Assembly (NCBI GenBank): GCA_903813345.2 | Contig: CAIIXF020000010.1 | Coordinates: 28,732,425 to 28,796,424 of the forward strand | Direction of reading: 5' to 3' | Length of the DNA stretch: 64,000 nucleotides | Source of the DNA: Owenia fusiformis | Taxonomy: Eukaryota > Annelida > Polychaeta > Sabellida > Oweniidae | Shown here: positions 11,241 to 23,514 of the stretch, piece after piece | Layout of the letters: each line of letters opens with the position of its first letter | How positions within the stretch are numbered: the first letter of the stretch is position 1 | Made by a program: the position numbers and the translations under genes | Notes under the pieces: generated by a model | Told to the model about the DNA's origin: nothing | Databases searched by the model: none | The model's input: the letters and a program-made list of their open reading frames with translations, nothing else

Positions 11241-12940
11241 ACTGAAGCAATTCGATAATTTGACACACTTTTAAAAGTGAGAAGTCAATTTTTTCGGAGA
11301 TAGACTTTAAAAACATAAAAATAATTTACTTACCAGGAGCAATCAAAATTTATTTGTTCAAAGTCAATGAAAATCCAGATCATTTAAATCAGTTTATTTG
11401 AATATGTACATTTGTGTCTTTGTTGTTCTGTAATGCCACATGAAATCCCAAAAAGTTAAAACTAAAATGTTCTTCACCAATTAACACTCACTGCCAAATC
11501 CAATTTCAGGACAAACTGACCCAATCCTTAAAAAACTACACACAGGTCTAACCAATCGATCACTAGATCCTAAAAGTCCATCTATGACAGATCAAACGTT
11601 TGTGGTATTAAGTTAGTATCCTTGACGTGAATTCCGACAGTGTAAAAGTAAAAACTAAAACTGTTCTTTAAACACAACCTGCTTTTAATGAATACAAGCT
11701 AGTACTTAGGATGTGTTCATTTGTATTCCTCTAAGATTCTGTTTCAATATACAAACATAAGAAAATAACCCATTTTTAAAATGTCATTCTTAATCATTCC
11801 AATTTTTTTACGCTGAACAAATCTTTTGTTTGTTTCTCTTAAAATGTTTAACTTTTACAATAAGGATTTGCTATTATGTCTATTTTTTATATTACAGATT
11901 TGGTATTTTTCCCTTTTCTATAAAATTTTAACTTTTAAACAGATAAGGGATTTTCATTATATTAATGGGTAAGTTACCTTAAAATGAATAAAATTCCAAA
12001 TAAAAGTGATATGCAGTGTCCATACTTTATAAAGCTTTTGATTGGCTCAGAATAAATATACACAGGAATAGGTAAACCGACAGGTGTTTTCATGTGTCTC
12101 GAGTACCCTGTTTGGCAAATACACCTCAACCCTGACCCCTGGATAGCAAGATGGTACGAAACTGACCAATAGAACAAATAGAAGGCCCCAGCCACTCATT
12201 TAAATCCATACACGATTCTGGGAACGTCCAAAAAGTACGCCTTGAGAAAATCAAGACTCGTGCCTTAACAATAGGTTATTAAAACGGGACTTAAGATTTA
12301 TTGTTGTTGGTCTAAGAATGGGATGGATCCTTTGTAAAGTTTATGACCTCGGGGACTTATTTTGGTCAAATTGAAAGTTTGACATTTCAGAAAGTATTGA
12401 GTTCAAATTTTCTTTTGTTAACTGGGTGAATGAATATACCAGTTTATCAAAGTTTAAGTGACCAAGGTAGCAAGCATCTGGCAACATCAGATTCCCCCTC
12501 CCCCTTCCATCCCATATTTTATTACTTTCAGTTTGAGAGTTATAAAATGAGAAATTGACACATATCAATGCAGTATGGGAGTATACCTCCTTTTTGAAAC
12601 ACTACCTTGTTTACCTCCTTTGTACAATTTCTTTGGCAATGCATTCACACTTTCTAATTATACCATAAACAATAAATAGGATTAAAACTGTACAAGGTTA
12701 CTTTGCTATGTAGAGCAAGATTTGTATGTAGAAGGCAAGTAAGGCAGGCACAGATGGGTGTAAAAATATGAGAAAGTTATCTGAGGTATTTATGTTCAAT
12801 CTATTTTGTTAATTTTATGTAGATGTTATGTAATATTCTATTTTATTCAATTACTACAAATGTTAGATTTTATGGAGTGAGTTAGACAAGTTACTTAGCA
12901 AATAATTATTTTATATTTTAAGCGTTCAGTGTTGTATGAG
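11241..12940. other. No recognisable feature
   Basis: Short open frames such as minus 11974-12195 and 12341-12568 show no domain, repeat or splice support. Confidence 0.35.
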
Positions 12941-12955
12941 AAAGATGATATTGTT

Positions 12956-13120
12956 GCGTAAAAGACTAGACAGTTCGTAGCAGAATGTGATGTCTATAGC
13001 GTGACGTAATTGATGAAGTTATTACCAGTCATATGTGATATGTGCGTAAGAGACTAGGCAGTTCGTAGCAGAATGTGATGTCCATAGCATGACGTAATTG
13101 AAGTAATGACTATTTATATG
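12956..13120 (+). repeat. 88-bp direct duplication with CRE-like half sites
   Basis: Two copies, from 12956 and from 13044, share CAGTTCGTAGCAGAATGTGA and a GTCYATAGCRTGACGTAATT segment. Each contains TGACGTAA, a CREB/ATF-type sequence. Confidence 0.8.
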
Positions 13121-13793
13121 TGATAATTGTGATGCGAAATATTACCTGATATGAGGTGAGACAAAATATTTATTAATTATTCCCAGAGTGACCTGACCTT
13201 GCTGAACTTTCGTATATTGCTACAATATACATGAATTAAAAAATTCCACTTTTCACTTTTCAATCAACATTTTTCAAAAATTAATCACCATGATGAGATA
13301 TGTCAATTGTGCTTTTTAGATGTCAACAGTACCTTTTTCAATTCATCATAGAGATATCTGATACAGCAAGGATATAGATTCACGACATCAGATTCTCGTG
13401 ATAACATTGATATCACAATAAATTGTATTTTAAACTGAAAGCTTAAGATACCGACTGAAAAGATGTTATTTTTAATAAATGAAACATTGTATGGGCCCAA
13501 TGAGATACATGAAGCAAATCATAATAACATTTTCTCACTAAAGAAAATCTAATTAATTTCAAGTAAACATGAAAAATAATATGTTATTAAGGAATGCCGG
13601 GTCATTTAAAAATACTGTTATCTTTAACTGAATCGTATATGTTACTTTAAAAAATTTCAATTTTGTCAACGGAAAATATTGGGATATTTTACACCTGTAT
13701 TTGCTATCACTATTCTCTCCTTCACCTATACAGAAATGAAGAGCTACAGATAGTAACCATAACCAGATGATAGAAAATATTAGGGGAGGGGGG

Positions 13794-13950
13794 ACAGGCC
13801 CGTCGCCGAACCCTGAGAACCCCCCCCCCCTTGGCCAAAAATTCTTTCAAAATCATGCAGTTTTTCACCATTTTGAGCACTTCTCAAGTAATTTTAGCCA
13901 TATTTGGGCCAAAATTGTCAAATGTGAACCCCCCCTGGAACTTTTTGACT
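13794..13950. mobile_element. Truncated MITE (GTAGCCAGG family)
   Basis: Begins ACAGGCCCGTCGCCG and continues with the family interior (C-run, GGCCAAAAATTCTTTC, TTCTCAAGTAATTTTAGCC, GTGAACCCCCCCTGGAA). The right terminal repeat is lost. Confidence 0.65.
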
Positions 13951-14142
13951 GAGCTCATATTCATCAAACATGGCATTAACATGACGAAATGTTGTCATTT
14001 TATGCAATAACGCAAAACTGTATCGATTTGTTACAGATGCGAACCTGAAAATCTAAAAATGTTAAAAAAGACGAGGTATTATATGACAAAATCTCACTAT
14101 TTGGTAACCTATTGCAAATGATTAGTCACGACAGTTTTTTTG

Positions 14143-14163
14143 CGTGACAGAAAATGTCACGCA
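14143..14163. other. Short perfect hairpin
   Basis: GCGTGACA and TGTCACGC form an 8-bp stem separated by a 5-base GAAAA loop. Function unknown. Confidence 0.6.
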
Positions 14164-14224
14164 AATACGCATTTTACCTGGTAATTGTCAAGCAAAAATA
14201 TTTCTGTAGAAAAATTTGAGGTGA

Positions 14225-14340
14225 TCAAAGTTTGGCAAAGGTGCTCAAACTTTGGCCAAATGTGTATAAAAGTTGGCCAAAGGTGTTCAAAATTTGGACA
14301 AAAGTGTTCAGATTTGGACTTAAGTGTCCAACATTTGTAA
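14225..14340 (+). repeat. Degenerate ~25-30 bp tandem repeat
   Basis: Four or five imperfect copies of GTGCTCAAACTTTGGCCAAA-like sequence, with diminishing similarity. Confidence 0.6.
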
Positions 14341-14917
14341 GTCACTCATCTTAAGTGGTCCTAAGTTGACAGCCCTGCAGATAGAGAACCTGATATGTCG
14401 ACACTGACTTACCTCACTCTGCCTGTGTAAGATAGTGGCTATAACAAAATTTGAAAATGGTACCCTCTTAGTACCATAAGGTTCATGGTAGCATACAGTA
14501 CTGTTTGGGTCTACAGTACCATTCAGTACAGTATTTTACGGTACCGTATGGTATAAGATTGGCTGTGAATGTAAACTCCTAGAGTGGGTGATTCATGTTA
14601 AAAAAACTTTGGGGATTCTGCACCAGACTGAGCAATTAATATCAACCATGCTTATAACTCTTATTCTTTAAATCACATTAATCTTTTAGCTATTAGTTTA
14701 TTTATATAGCACATTTCTCATTTGCATTTAGTTAATTGTATTTACTTAACAAATCAGAAAATATGTAAGCACTCAGCACTTGTATTCAATTTCATAATCC
14801 AGGAAAATGTTTATTAATGCACCAAAAACTGACAAATTAAGGCACTAATCACCCAAAACAATTATTCCTTCTGATAAATATGACAGGTAAGTCTAGTGAT
14901 TGCAGCCAGGCTGGAGC

Positions 14918-15060
14918 CAGCTTTTTTTCCAAAGGGGAGTTTACTCTTAAAAAAGTTCCAGGGAGGGTTCACATTTGACAACTTTTGCCCAAAATCACTT
15001 GAAAAGTGCTCAGAATGGTGAAAAACAGCATGATTTTGAATCTCCTGACAATGGGCCTGA
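14918..15060. mobile_element. Degraded MITE (GTAGCCAGG family), inverted
   Basis: Contains the family interior in reverse (GTTCCAGGGAGGGTTCACAT, AAAATCACTTGAAAAGTGCT, GGGCCTGACA). Both ends are altered. Confidence 0.55.
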
Positions 15061-15076
15061 CAGCCTTGCCTCCACT

Positions 15077-16265
15077 AAACCAGAACAACGGCAACGCCAA
15101 AGCGTAGCGAATCCCATCGAACAGAAATGGCTGGCATTTTTACAAACGAAGCGCAAATATCATAAAACAACACACCAGAAAGGCCACCATTTTCAAAATG
15201 GTTGCTCACTAGCCAAGTTGTCATCAGAAGAAATAATATGCTTTTAAGTAGCCACCTCTAAAATTTTTTGAAAAATCGCACACGTAAAAATGGTGGCCAT
15301 TTTTCAAAATGGCCGACTACTCCCCAAAGTTTTATTAGACAATGTGCCATGCTTAAAGTATTCACATATCAAATATGAACAAAATCGCTCCACTACTTTT
15401 CGAGTTATAGTAAAATACGTTAAAATGGCGGCCATTTTTCAAAATTGTTTTCAAAATGGCCGCCTTCTACCAAAAGTGTCATAGGACAGTGTGCCATGCT
15501 TATAGTATTCACATACCAAATATGAACAAAATCGCTCCACTACTTTTCGAGTTATAGTAAAATACATTAAAATGGTGGCCATTTTTCAAAATTGTTTTCA
15601 AAATGGGCGCCTTCTACCAAAAGTGTCATAGGACAGTGTGCCATGCTTATAGTATTCACATACCAAATATGAACAAAATCGCTCCACTACTTTTCGAGTT
15701 ATAGTAAAATACGTTAAAATGGCGGCCATTTTTCAAAATGGCCGCCTTCTACCAAAAGTGTCTTTAGACAGTGTGCAATGCTTATAGTATTCACACACCA
15801 AATATGAACAAAATCGCTCCACTATTTTTTGAGTTACAGCAAAAATCGTAAAATGACGAGTAAAGGCCGCCATTTTTCAAGATGGCTGCCATGTGCTTTT
15901 TAATATCTACATTTGTAGCATTATTAATGTCCTTTATACTTTTTTTACATTTAAAACATATTGCTATTACAGTTTTACATATTGCACCTAAATTACTGTA
16001 AAATCGTCACTAAAATGGCCGCCATTTTGAAATGAGCGGCCATTATGAAAATCGGCTTTCGAGCAGAACTTCTACCCCCATAGGGTATATGTGTACGAAA
16101 TATGAACAAAATCGGGCCAACGGTATTTGAGTTATTGCCCGGACGGACAGACGGACGGACGGACGGACGGACGGACGTACGTACGGACGTACGGACGGAC
16201 GGACGGACGGACGGACGGACGGAGGCGTTCCCTATATCCCTCCGAACTTCGTTCGATGGGATAAT
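15077..16265 (+). mobile_element. Composite repeat element with internal tandem units
   Basis: The same 5' start (CCAGAACAACGGCAACGCCA) and 3' end (CGAACTTCGTTCGATGGGAT) recur at 47438-49463. ATCCCATCGAAC near the left end and GTTCGATGGGAT at the right form short inverted repeats. The interior has four tandem units spaced 146, 148 and 135 bp, containing AAAATGGCGGCCATTTTTC and GAACAAAATCGCTCCACTAC. It ends in a GGAC-rich microsatellite. No transposase is seen, so the class is unknown. Confidence 0.8.
16139..16222 (+). repeat. (GGAC)n / (GTAC) microsatellite
   Basis: About 84 bp of GGAC repeats with interspersed GTAC. It lies just inside the 3' end of the composite element; the same position in the related copies holds GGAC runs at 49386-49412 and 61776-61790. 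Confidence 0.95.
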
Positions 16266-18160
16266 AAAATCTAAAAAATGAAACCTCAACAAGAGAATAT
16301 GCATCTATATTTATACCTCTTTGATCAACTCCTATCAACTGAGAATTATATGTCAGGTGGATCAAAGAATAATCCTGAACCTCAACCGTAACTTTTTTCA
16401 ATCGAGCCCCTCCGCATTAAACAATTCATTTTATTGTACTACATGTATTGTATTGCATCCAGAGTCAAATCTCATTTAAAACCAATCAATAGTAAAATAA
16501 AACAACAATTTACCTCTTAAAGATCTATAAACCTGCCTCATCAGATAAATAATGAAAGTAAAATTCAATAAACACTTGAAACAGCTACATTGTGCTACAA
16601 TCATCTACCCAGTCAAGGACATAGGGGTGGAACATAAGAAAACAAAAATGGGATGCCTGTTTCACCCTAAAGCATTATATTTCAGGATGAATAAAAATTG
16701 AGCCAGTGAGATTTTCTAGTTTATATATTCAGGATACAAAAAAAATTGAACGTGAGATTTTTTTTACATGTCTCTCATCTTTCCCCAGGATTGAATGGTC
16801 CACCCCTAAAGACCTTAATATAAGTAATTGGTCAAACTATCTGTCAAATCATACCCAATGCTCATATTTAGAGAATAGCCTTGATCTGTACTATATAATT
16901 TAAAAATATTCATCATATGAATGAATTACTCTATTTTACTTTACAGAATATGAAGATAAACCTGGTCTTATCCATGCGAACTAAAAATATTTCAATTTTT
17001 CAAGGGACATCATTTTTAAAAAGTAGAATATTTGAGGTCATTTAGCAGAGATAAGGAGCATGGTTTATAAGGAACAAGTTTATTTGTCTTGTAGAAAAAG
17101 TGCAAAAATATCCACAAGAAAAAAGTAAAGTATTCTTTATATCTATTGCTCCTACCTAAAAAATCCAAGAAAGATCTCGCATTGTATTCATATTTCAAAA
17201 AACAAGGAAATTCAGATGTTGATAGATCAAACATTTTTGGAATATGAATTTATCAATCTGAAGAGTATGTAAACAAGAGTTAAGTAAACATACTAAGGTT
17301 GTAAACGAGATAACTTTCACTGTCTGACAACTAATTTTGATAAATAAACTTACAATGGAAGTTAAGTTGACTTCTGAAGTATTTTTATTGATTAATTTGG
17401 TTTAATAAACTGATTTCATAAACTACCTTAGATAAACACTTGTGGGAACGTGTTGTCTTCCCAAGTCAGGTCAAAATTCAATTTTTTTTGTTTCAATTTG
17501 ATTGTTTATTCAATTTCAATTTATTGATCAACATTTCTTGAAAACGGCCTCTTCCACTTAACATTTTTCTACCATTTTCAAAAATATTATTTTGGATCAC
17601 AAAACAGCATTTTTCTTCTAGCTTCTTCTATGTTTAAGGCATCCTCAATCTCCCATAGGAAGAAGGATTTTATCATATTTAATAAGAACATAATTTGGTT
17701 TAAATCAACATCAATACCCCTCTATTTATGTCAAAGTTCACTCAAATATTAATCTGTTCAAATTCATCTGGACATCTTTCTGTGGATAATGACCACCAGA
17801 GGACAATTGATCCCAGGACTAATTGAACCCCTGGGACTCTGTTGTCAAGGTAACACAAAATATGACATATGAAATCCTGGGATTTCAATTAATTAGGAAT
17901 TCATTACCTTTTGTTAGTGACAGGTTGTAAAGTATGTCATATTTTGAATCCATTTGGCCTGCATGCTATTCCATGTGTCTAATTAGAATGTATGGAGAGG
18001 AAGGTGGGTGGGGGCACTGTGCAATTTCTTATGATAATATCCCTTAAATCTTTGTACCAAACCCCTAGCCAGGGTCTTGAAGCAAGACTATGAGCCAGTT
18101 TTTATTAGAATCTATTTTTTTAAGTTAACATCTTATTGAAGCATATCTACATCACGGTGG
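16266..18160. other. No supported gene
   Basis: AT-rich sequence. A GTTGTCAAGGTAAC motif at 17841-17854 matches one of the X-box-like motifs at 8155-8168. Confidence 0.35.
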
Positions 18161-18171
18161 TGAAAAAGGTT

Positions 18172-18249
18172 CATATATCATACAATATTGAGCTGATGGA
18201 GATCATATATCATACAATATTGAGCTGATGGAGATAATATATCATACAA
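18172..18249 (+). repeat. 32-bp tandem repeat, 2-3 copies
   Basis: Units of CATATATCATACAATATTGA plus GCTGATGGAGAT. The equivalent place in unit 2 (29846-30145) has about nine copies, so the array has changed length since the duplication. Confidence 0.9.
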
Positions 18250-18767
18250 TAGATGCTACACATTTACTTATTCCCATTGTGGCTTCTACACTTATTCCAT
18301 ACAAAAAACATTAGATAGAGGAACTAGATAGAATGACTTACCCATGAATAAGTTTAACATCAATGCCAAAGTTGTCCTTTTCCAAATCTATCGATTTCAT
18401 AAATCCAATTTCTTCATCTTCAGTTTCATACTTCCAGAGATCTGTTTCAGTCTACACAGCACACTTGTTCCAGAATATTATGTTGATTTCTGTAAGATAT
18501 TAAAACACAAATGTCTTCATTATGTCAGTTTATATTAAATATTTTGTCTAGAAAACTTTCAACAGGCTTAGCAACAATGTCAAATGAAGGAGTTAAAACA
18601 TATGTTATGTCGACAAATGAGCAGTTTTAGGTCAAACTTTCTACAGTAACTTAAAATCAAGAAACCGACATGCAAAATTCACCACCTGCTAATTTTTTCT
18701 GCCGACTGTTAAACACCAACTGGAGAATAGACGAACAATGTCCACAAAAAAAGTTGGAGACAATAAC

Positions 18768-18797
18768 AATATGTCACCACTTGTGGTGGTGACATAA
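18768..18797. other. GTCACCAC...GTGGTGAC hairpin
   Basis: ATGTCACCAC and GTGGTGACAT pair around a short loop. The same palindrome recurs at 30593, and weaker forms occur near 19504, 30860 and 45158. It marks the edges of a short repeated module in both duplication units. Confidence 0.6.
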
Positions 18798-18888
18798 TAT
18801 TGAGCTGATGGAGATGATGATGATAAAGTTGCCCATCTTGCCTCATCAATTTCTTTCAATAAAATTAAAGCATAGAGGGCTCTGTATA

Positions 18889-19361
18889 CTGTAGATTGGG
18901 TTAATTTGGCGCTACTTAATTTGGCGATTTTGCCATTTTTGGCATATTGGCGGCTATTTAATTTGGCGGATATGCAAAAAAAGTTAAACTTACGCGCTGT
19001 TTGCGAATTACCATGTAAATGGGCATGTTTGGCTATGGCTATGTTCATTTTTCTTTTGAGGACCACTGGCGATATTCATCATGTTTCTGAGATCATCCTT
19101 TACATTTTGCACCTTGATCGATGCTGCTACTATTAATAGTATTAATGAGTGACTGACCAGTTCTGAGCCAATTTATGAGAGACATTTTTTCATATTTTTG
19201 GAAAAAAATAAACTGGAAGTGACCTAAATACACTGGACGAAATACCCTAGATAATTCCCAGGGATTCATTCTAAGTTTTGGCGAAGATTTATATTGGCGA
19301 ATTTTTCAATTTCGCCAAATCCGCCAAATTAAAGCGGGCGCCAAATTAACCCAATCTACAG
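18889..19361. mobile_element. 473-bp TA-target MITE
   Basis: Ends CTGTAGATTGGGTTAATTTG and the inverted CAAATTAACCCAATCTACAG, flanked by TA on both sides (18887-18888 and 19362-19363). Unit 2 has the uninterrupted target at about 30706-30712, so the boundaries are exact. The TA duplication fits the Tc1/mariner superfamily. The 76-codon frame inside has no transposase motif. Confidence 0.92.
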
Positions 19362-20869
19362 TATGTGAGGTGCCTCGTAATTTCAAATCCTCAAGTAAGT
19401 GCAAAATCAACAAGGCATTAACATGCAAAATGTCACTGCCTGCCTGCCATTTCCAGTGTTACAGATGCCAAATACCAACTGCCGCCACAAAAAAGTTGTA
19501 GACTATAATAATATGTCACCACATGTAGTTGTGACATAAAAAATATGCCTTAGACACAGCTCAGAAAAATATAACCTTCGTCAATTACCTGTACATGGGT
19601 ATATAAATAGTCATCTGTGACTCTGCACAAGACAGTAGGTGTAATTTACTAGAGACCATAGCAGACATGTAAAGTTATGTTTGATTTTATTTCTCACAAG
19701 TTCTAATTTCAAAACCCGCTGAGTCTCAGTTGTTCAGTTCCTGTATATATCATATACCCCATGTCTCACATTTCATGTTAATTCCCCATGTAAGTTCCCC
19801 CATTCTGTCATGAAATGCCTTCTTTAGTCTAGCTACAAGCTTACGCCCCCCCCCCTCCCTCGGTGTATTATGGATGGTGATCATAAGGAAAACAAATCTC
19901 TTTTATTCTAAACCTAACATTTTTTGATCATCACCAGCCAGGTTTGTTTCCTCCTGTAAATCTTCAAAAAATCGCTTTCTTTTAAAGCTCTCAAAAATGG
20001 GTAACAACGCAAGTTTCTAATCAAGGTTTGTTCATTTTGTTTTTTGTAATCTGATTTAAATAATAAATCTATTATATAGAAGGTGAAAAGGTACATTATT
20101 AATAATGGCAGACATCTCCAAATAAGTGGGTCCAAAAAAGATTGGGCCTAAAGTATGCCCCTCCCCACATAAATGCCCAGGGCAGTTGAGATAACAAACC
20201 TTTCTAAATTTCATGAAATGGGATTTGAACAAGTCTAACATATTCAAGCAGATGTAAATCACTGTTTCATTGTTTATTTTGTTTTGTTGTTATATGTCAA
20301 GGGGTGACAAATTGAACTGTTGAAACATCACTTTTCAATTTCAGCTAAGGCTACACACTGAACTTTTCAAGTCATTTCGAAGCTTATGATATCCCTGGGT
20401 ATTGTTAACATTATTACGATTCTGAATATTTATTAACATATTTTTGATGACTCCATTGCATTAAATTATTGCAAATTTGACAAATTCTTTCTTTTACTTC
20501 AAGTCGGTTCTGTTTAGTGCCATCTCTTCTAATCTGTCAAATTTTTATCAAACAATCCTCTTATTTTCAAAACCATATGTTCAAGATATAGGTCATACAA
20601 ACTGCCACTAGGAGTTACGCCATCTATTTATTGAAAAGTCATTTAAAAACATCTTGGTAGTGTAAAGCGGTGCATTTGCTGATAATCTCTGAAGTTCTCA
20701 TGCTGTTTTCTAACTGAGTGTTTTCTTTCTTGGCTTAAGGCCAGGGTGCATGTTTCAGAATATTGCTGCATTTCTCAATTGAGTCACATGTTATTTTTCA
20801 AGCAAGAATCACTCCTTCCCCACATTGTCTACATCTTCCAGTTTTGCACAGAGTGCTCAAACCCATCAA

Positions 20870-21120
20870 CCCCCCCTGGATTTGTCACTGTAAATCATGA
20901 GCCTACATGTAATTTACACTTGATTTTCACCTTTTTTAAGAATTCATAACGTAATTATCAACCAATAAACATCTTAAAGTGGTGACGTATTATTATGGTC
21001 TCCAGTTTTTTGTGACTGCGGTTGATGGTTGGTGTCCAGCAGTTGGTGTCTGGTGGTAGGTGTCCGGTGTGTAACAAATTCTTACAACTTCCAATAACTT
21101 AACAAATACTGTTTAGACTG
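20870..21120. repeat. Segment inverted in the second duplication unit
   Basis: GAGCCTACATGTAATTTACA (about 20899) and TTCTTACAACTTCCAATAAC (about 21079) both recur in reverse complement in unit 2, at about 45230 and 44470 respectively. A small inversion therefore separates the units here. Confidence 0.6.
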
Positions 21121-21137
21121 ACTTCAATCTTTTTATA

Positions 21138-21271
21138 AATCATCTACAACCCCCCCCCCCCCCGGCTAAAAAAGTGATTTTGGCAATTTTCGGACCAAAA
21201 TTGTCACAAGTGAACCCCCCTGGAATTTTTCAAAAAGTGAACCCCCCTTGGCAAATCCTGGCTACAGGCCT
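21138..21271. mobile_element. Truncated MITE (GTAGCCAGG family)
   Basis: C-run followed by GACCAAAATTGTCACAAGTG and ending AAATCCTGGCTACAGGCCTG. It is orthologous to 45284-45449 in unit 2, so it predates the duplication. Confidence 0.7.
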
Positions 21272-21689
21272 GAAATCATTTACATGTAATCTCAAAATGG
21301 CAGTAAAAGTTCAATGTGAGAGATATTTTATTTTTTAACTTCATGAATGCACTTGAAGTCACTGTTTCTTACCATTTCATGTTTCTTAATGTTCAGAGCA
21401 AATTGCATTGGCTACTGGGCAATGATGTACATAGTGTTAGTGGGCACAAGAGCGAAATTCTAGTCATTAAGAGTGTTAGACAATTTTTTGTTTTAATCTC
21501 ATGCCTTGGTCAAATTTGCTCTGATTTTCACTACGGCGCCTAGGTGATTGAGTATTTTGTTCAAAATTGAATACAATATTGAACAAAACACTCAATCGGG
21601 CGGGCGCCGGCCTAATGATACCGAAAAGTGAACATCCAAAAAACTGAAGAAAGTGTACATGTAATTTGTTAAGCTAACTTTAATTCTCA

Positions 21690-22750
21690 TGCATTAATGT
21701 ATATTTATCATATTAAATCATATCAATCACATTATAAAATCATAATAAATTATATCATACCTTACAATATCAATTATATCATATAAATTATCATACAAAT
21801 CATATCATATATCAATCATATTATACCTCATGTTAAATCATATCAATCACATTATTAAATCATAATAAATCATATCAAATTATATCAACCATATCATACC
21901 TTACCATATAAATTATATCATATAAATTATCATACAAATCATATCATATATCAATCGTATTATCTCTCATATTAAATCATATCAATCACATTATTAAATC
22001 ATAATAAATCATATCAACCATATCAAAAATATCATACCTTACCATATACATTATATCATATGAATTATCATACAAACCATATCATATATCAATCATATTA
22101 TATCTCATGTCAAATCATACATATTATAGCAATAATCATACCATATGCTATTATATATATCATATCACATTGCCTATCATATATAATGACTATATCATAT
22201 TATATATCATTGTATATAATCTAATAAAACTTATCATGATTACATATATCGTATTAAATATCATTGTATATAATCTTATAGAACTTATCATGATTACATA
22301 TATCGTATTAAATATCACTGTATATAATCTTATAGAATTTATCATGATCACATGTATCATATTAAATATCATTGTATACAATCTTATAAAACTTATCATG
22401 ATTACATATATCATATTAAATATCATTGTATATAATCTTATAAAACTTATCATGATTACATATATAACATTAAATATCGTTGTATATAATCTTATAAAAC
22501 TGATCATGATTACATATATCATATTATATATCATTGTATGTAATCTTTTAAAATTTATCATGATTACATGTATCATTGTATATAATCTAATAAAACTTAT
22601 CATGATTACATATATCATTCTATATAATCTAATAAAACTTATCATGATTACATATATCATGTTAAATATCATAACACATCATATAATATAACATATCATG
22701 TGTCATATTACATAATATATCATGTCACATCATATATCATATTATATATC
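21690..22750. repeat. AT satellite with 54-bp units
   Basis: CATATCA-rich satellite. Between about 22190 and 22670 it forms regular 54-bp units containing CTTATCATGATTACATATAT. Because 54 is a multiple of three, both strands stay open (194 and 160 codons), but the translations are pure repeat and not credible proteins. The corresponding satellite in unit 2 is broken into pieces by four insertions. Confidence 0.92.
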
Positions 22751-22863
22751 AGTGGAAACGCTAACCCCATTTAACATGTAGTATGACAACTGCTATGTTG
22801 CACGACAATTGATGTGAAATTAAGAAGCATAAGTGCGCATGCCAATAGATAATAACATTATAT

Positions 22864-23210
22864 CAGGGTTCTCACTAGGCTCTTAGACTCCGGAGATTCT
22901 CCGGAGTCTAATGTCTTAAAACCTTCTTGCTCCAGAGTCTAACAGCTTTTCCTGAGTGTAAAGTATTTTTTCCGGAGTCCAATATTACATTATTGTCACA
23001 TTATTTGCAGTAAATACATAAAACTGGATACAAACAAGGAATAGGAAGTCAGAAACCTTTTAGGAATAAATATTGGGATTAAAATAGCAAGATAATCTTA
23101 AGAAGTATGTTGAAAAGTATACTAATAGGATATCTATGATCTCACATGGGGGAGAAGTAGTCACAATACCGCTAAATCTGGGGTCTAAAAATTTCCTGGT
23201 TAGAACCCTG
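22864..23210. mobile_element. 347-bp element present only in unit 1
   Basis: Inverted ends CAGGGTTCTCACTAGG and CCTGGTTAGAACCCTG. Unit 2 lacks the sequence between the shared flanks (ATAGATAATAACA and CAGCTTATCACATTGCAC-type). It contains a perfect 11-bp stem hairpin, AGACTCCGGAG with loop ATT, at 22885-22909. Flanks TATAT/TGTAT may be an altered 5-bp target duplication. Confidence 0.65.
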
Positions 23211-23514
23211 TGTATGATTTCATGGCACAGCTTATCACATTGCACTACATGTATATGTCATATCATATTATATATTTATAATGTAACACATCATATATTT
23301 GATCATTTATCTTATCACATGGTTAGGAGTTTCTATGCATTTTGATTGGTCAATTGTGACAACGTATATTCCGTATCACACGACACATGACTAATCTATA
23401 AAAAACATTTTTTCTGTAATTTCTCACATCAAATGGCAGACATCTTGTTTTTCCCCCTTCAAATTAAACTGGCGGGAAATTAAAAAATATGAAAACATTT
23501 AAAACCCTCAATAG

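Noticed and set aside
15975-16401. Minus-strand frames encoding (SVRP)n, 103 and 89 codons
   Set aside because: Translation of the GGAC microsatellite inside a repeat element.
22107-22691. 194-codon plus-strand open frame and 160-codon antisense partner
   Set aside because: Both are translations of a 54-bp AT satellite whose period is divisible by three; residues simply repeat every 18 positions.
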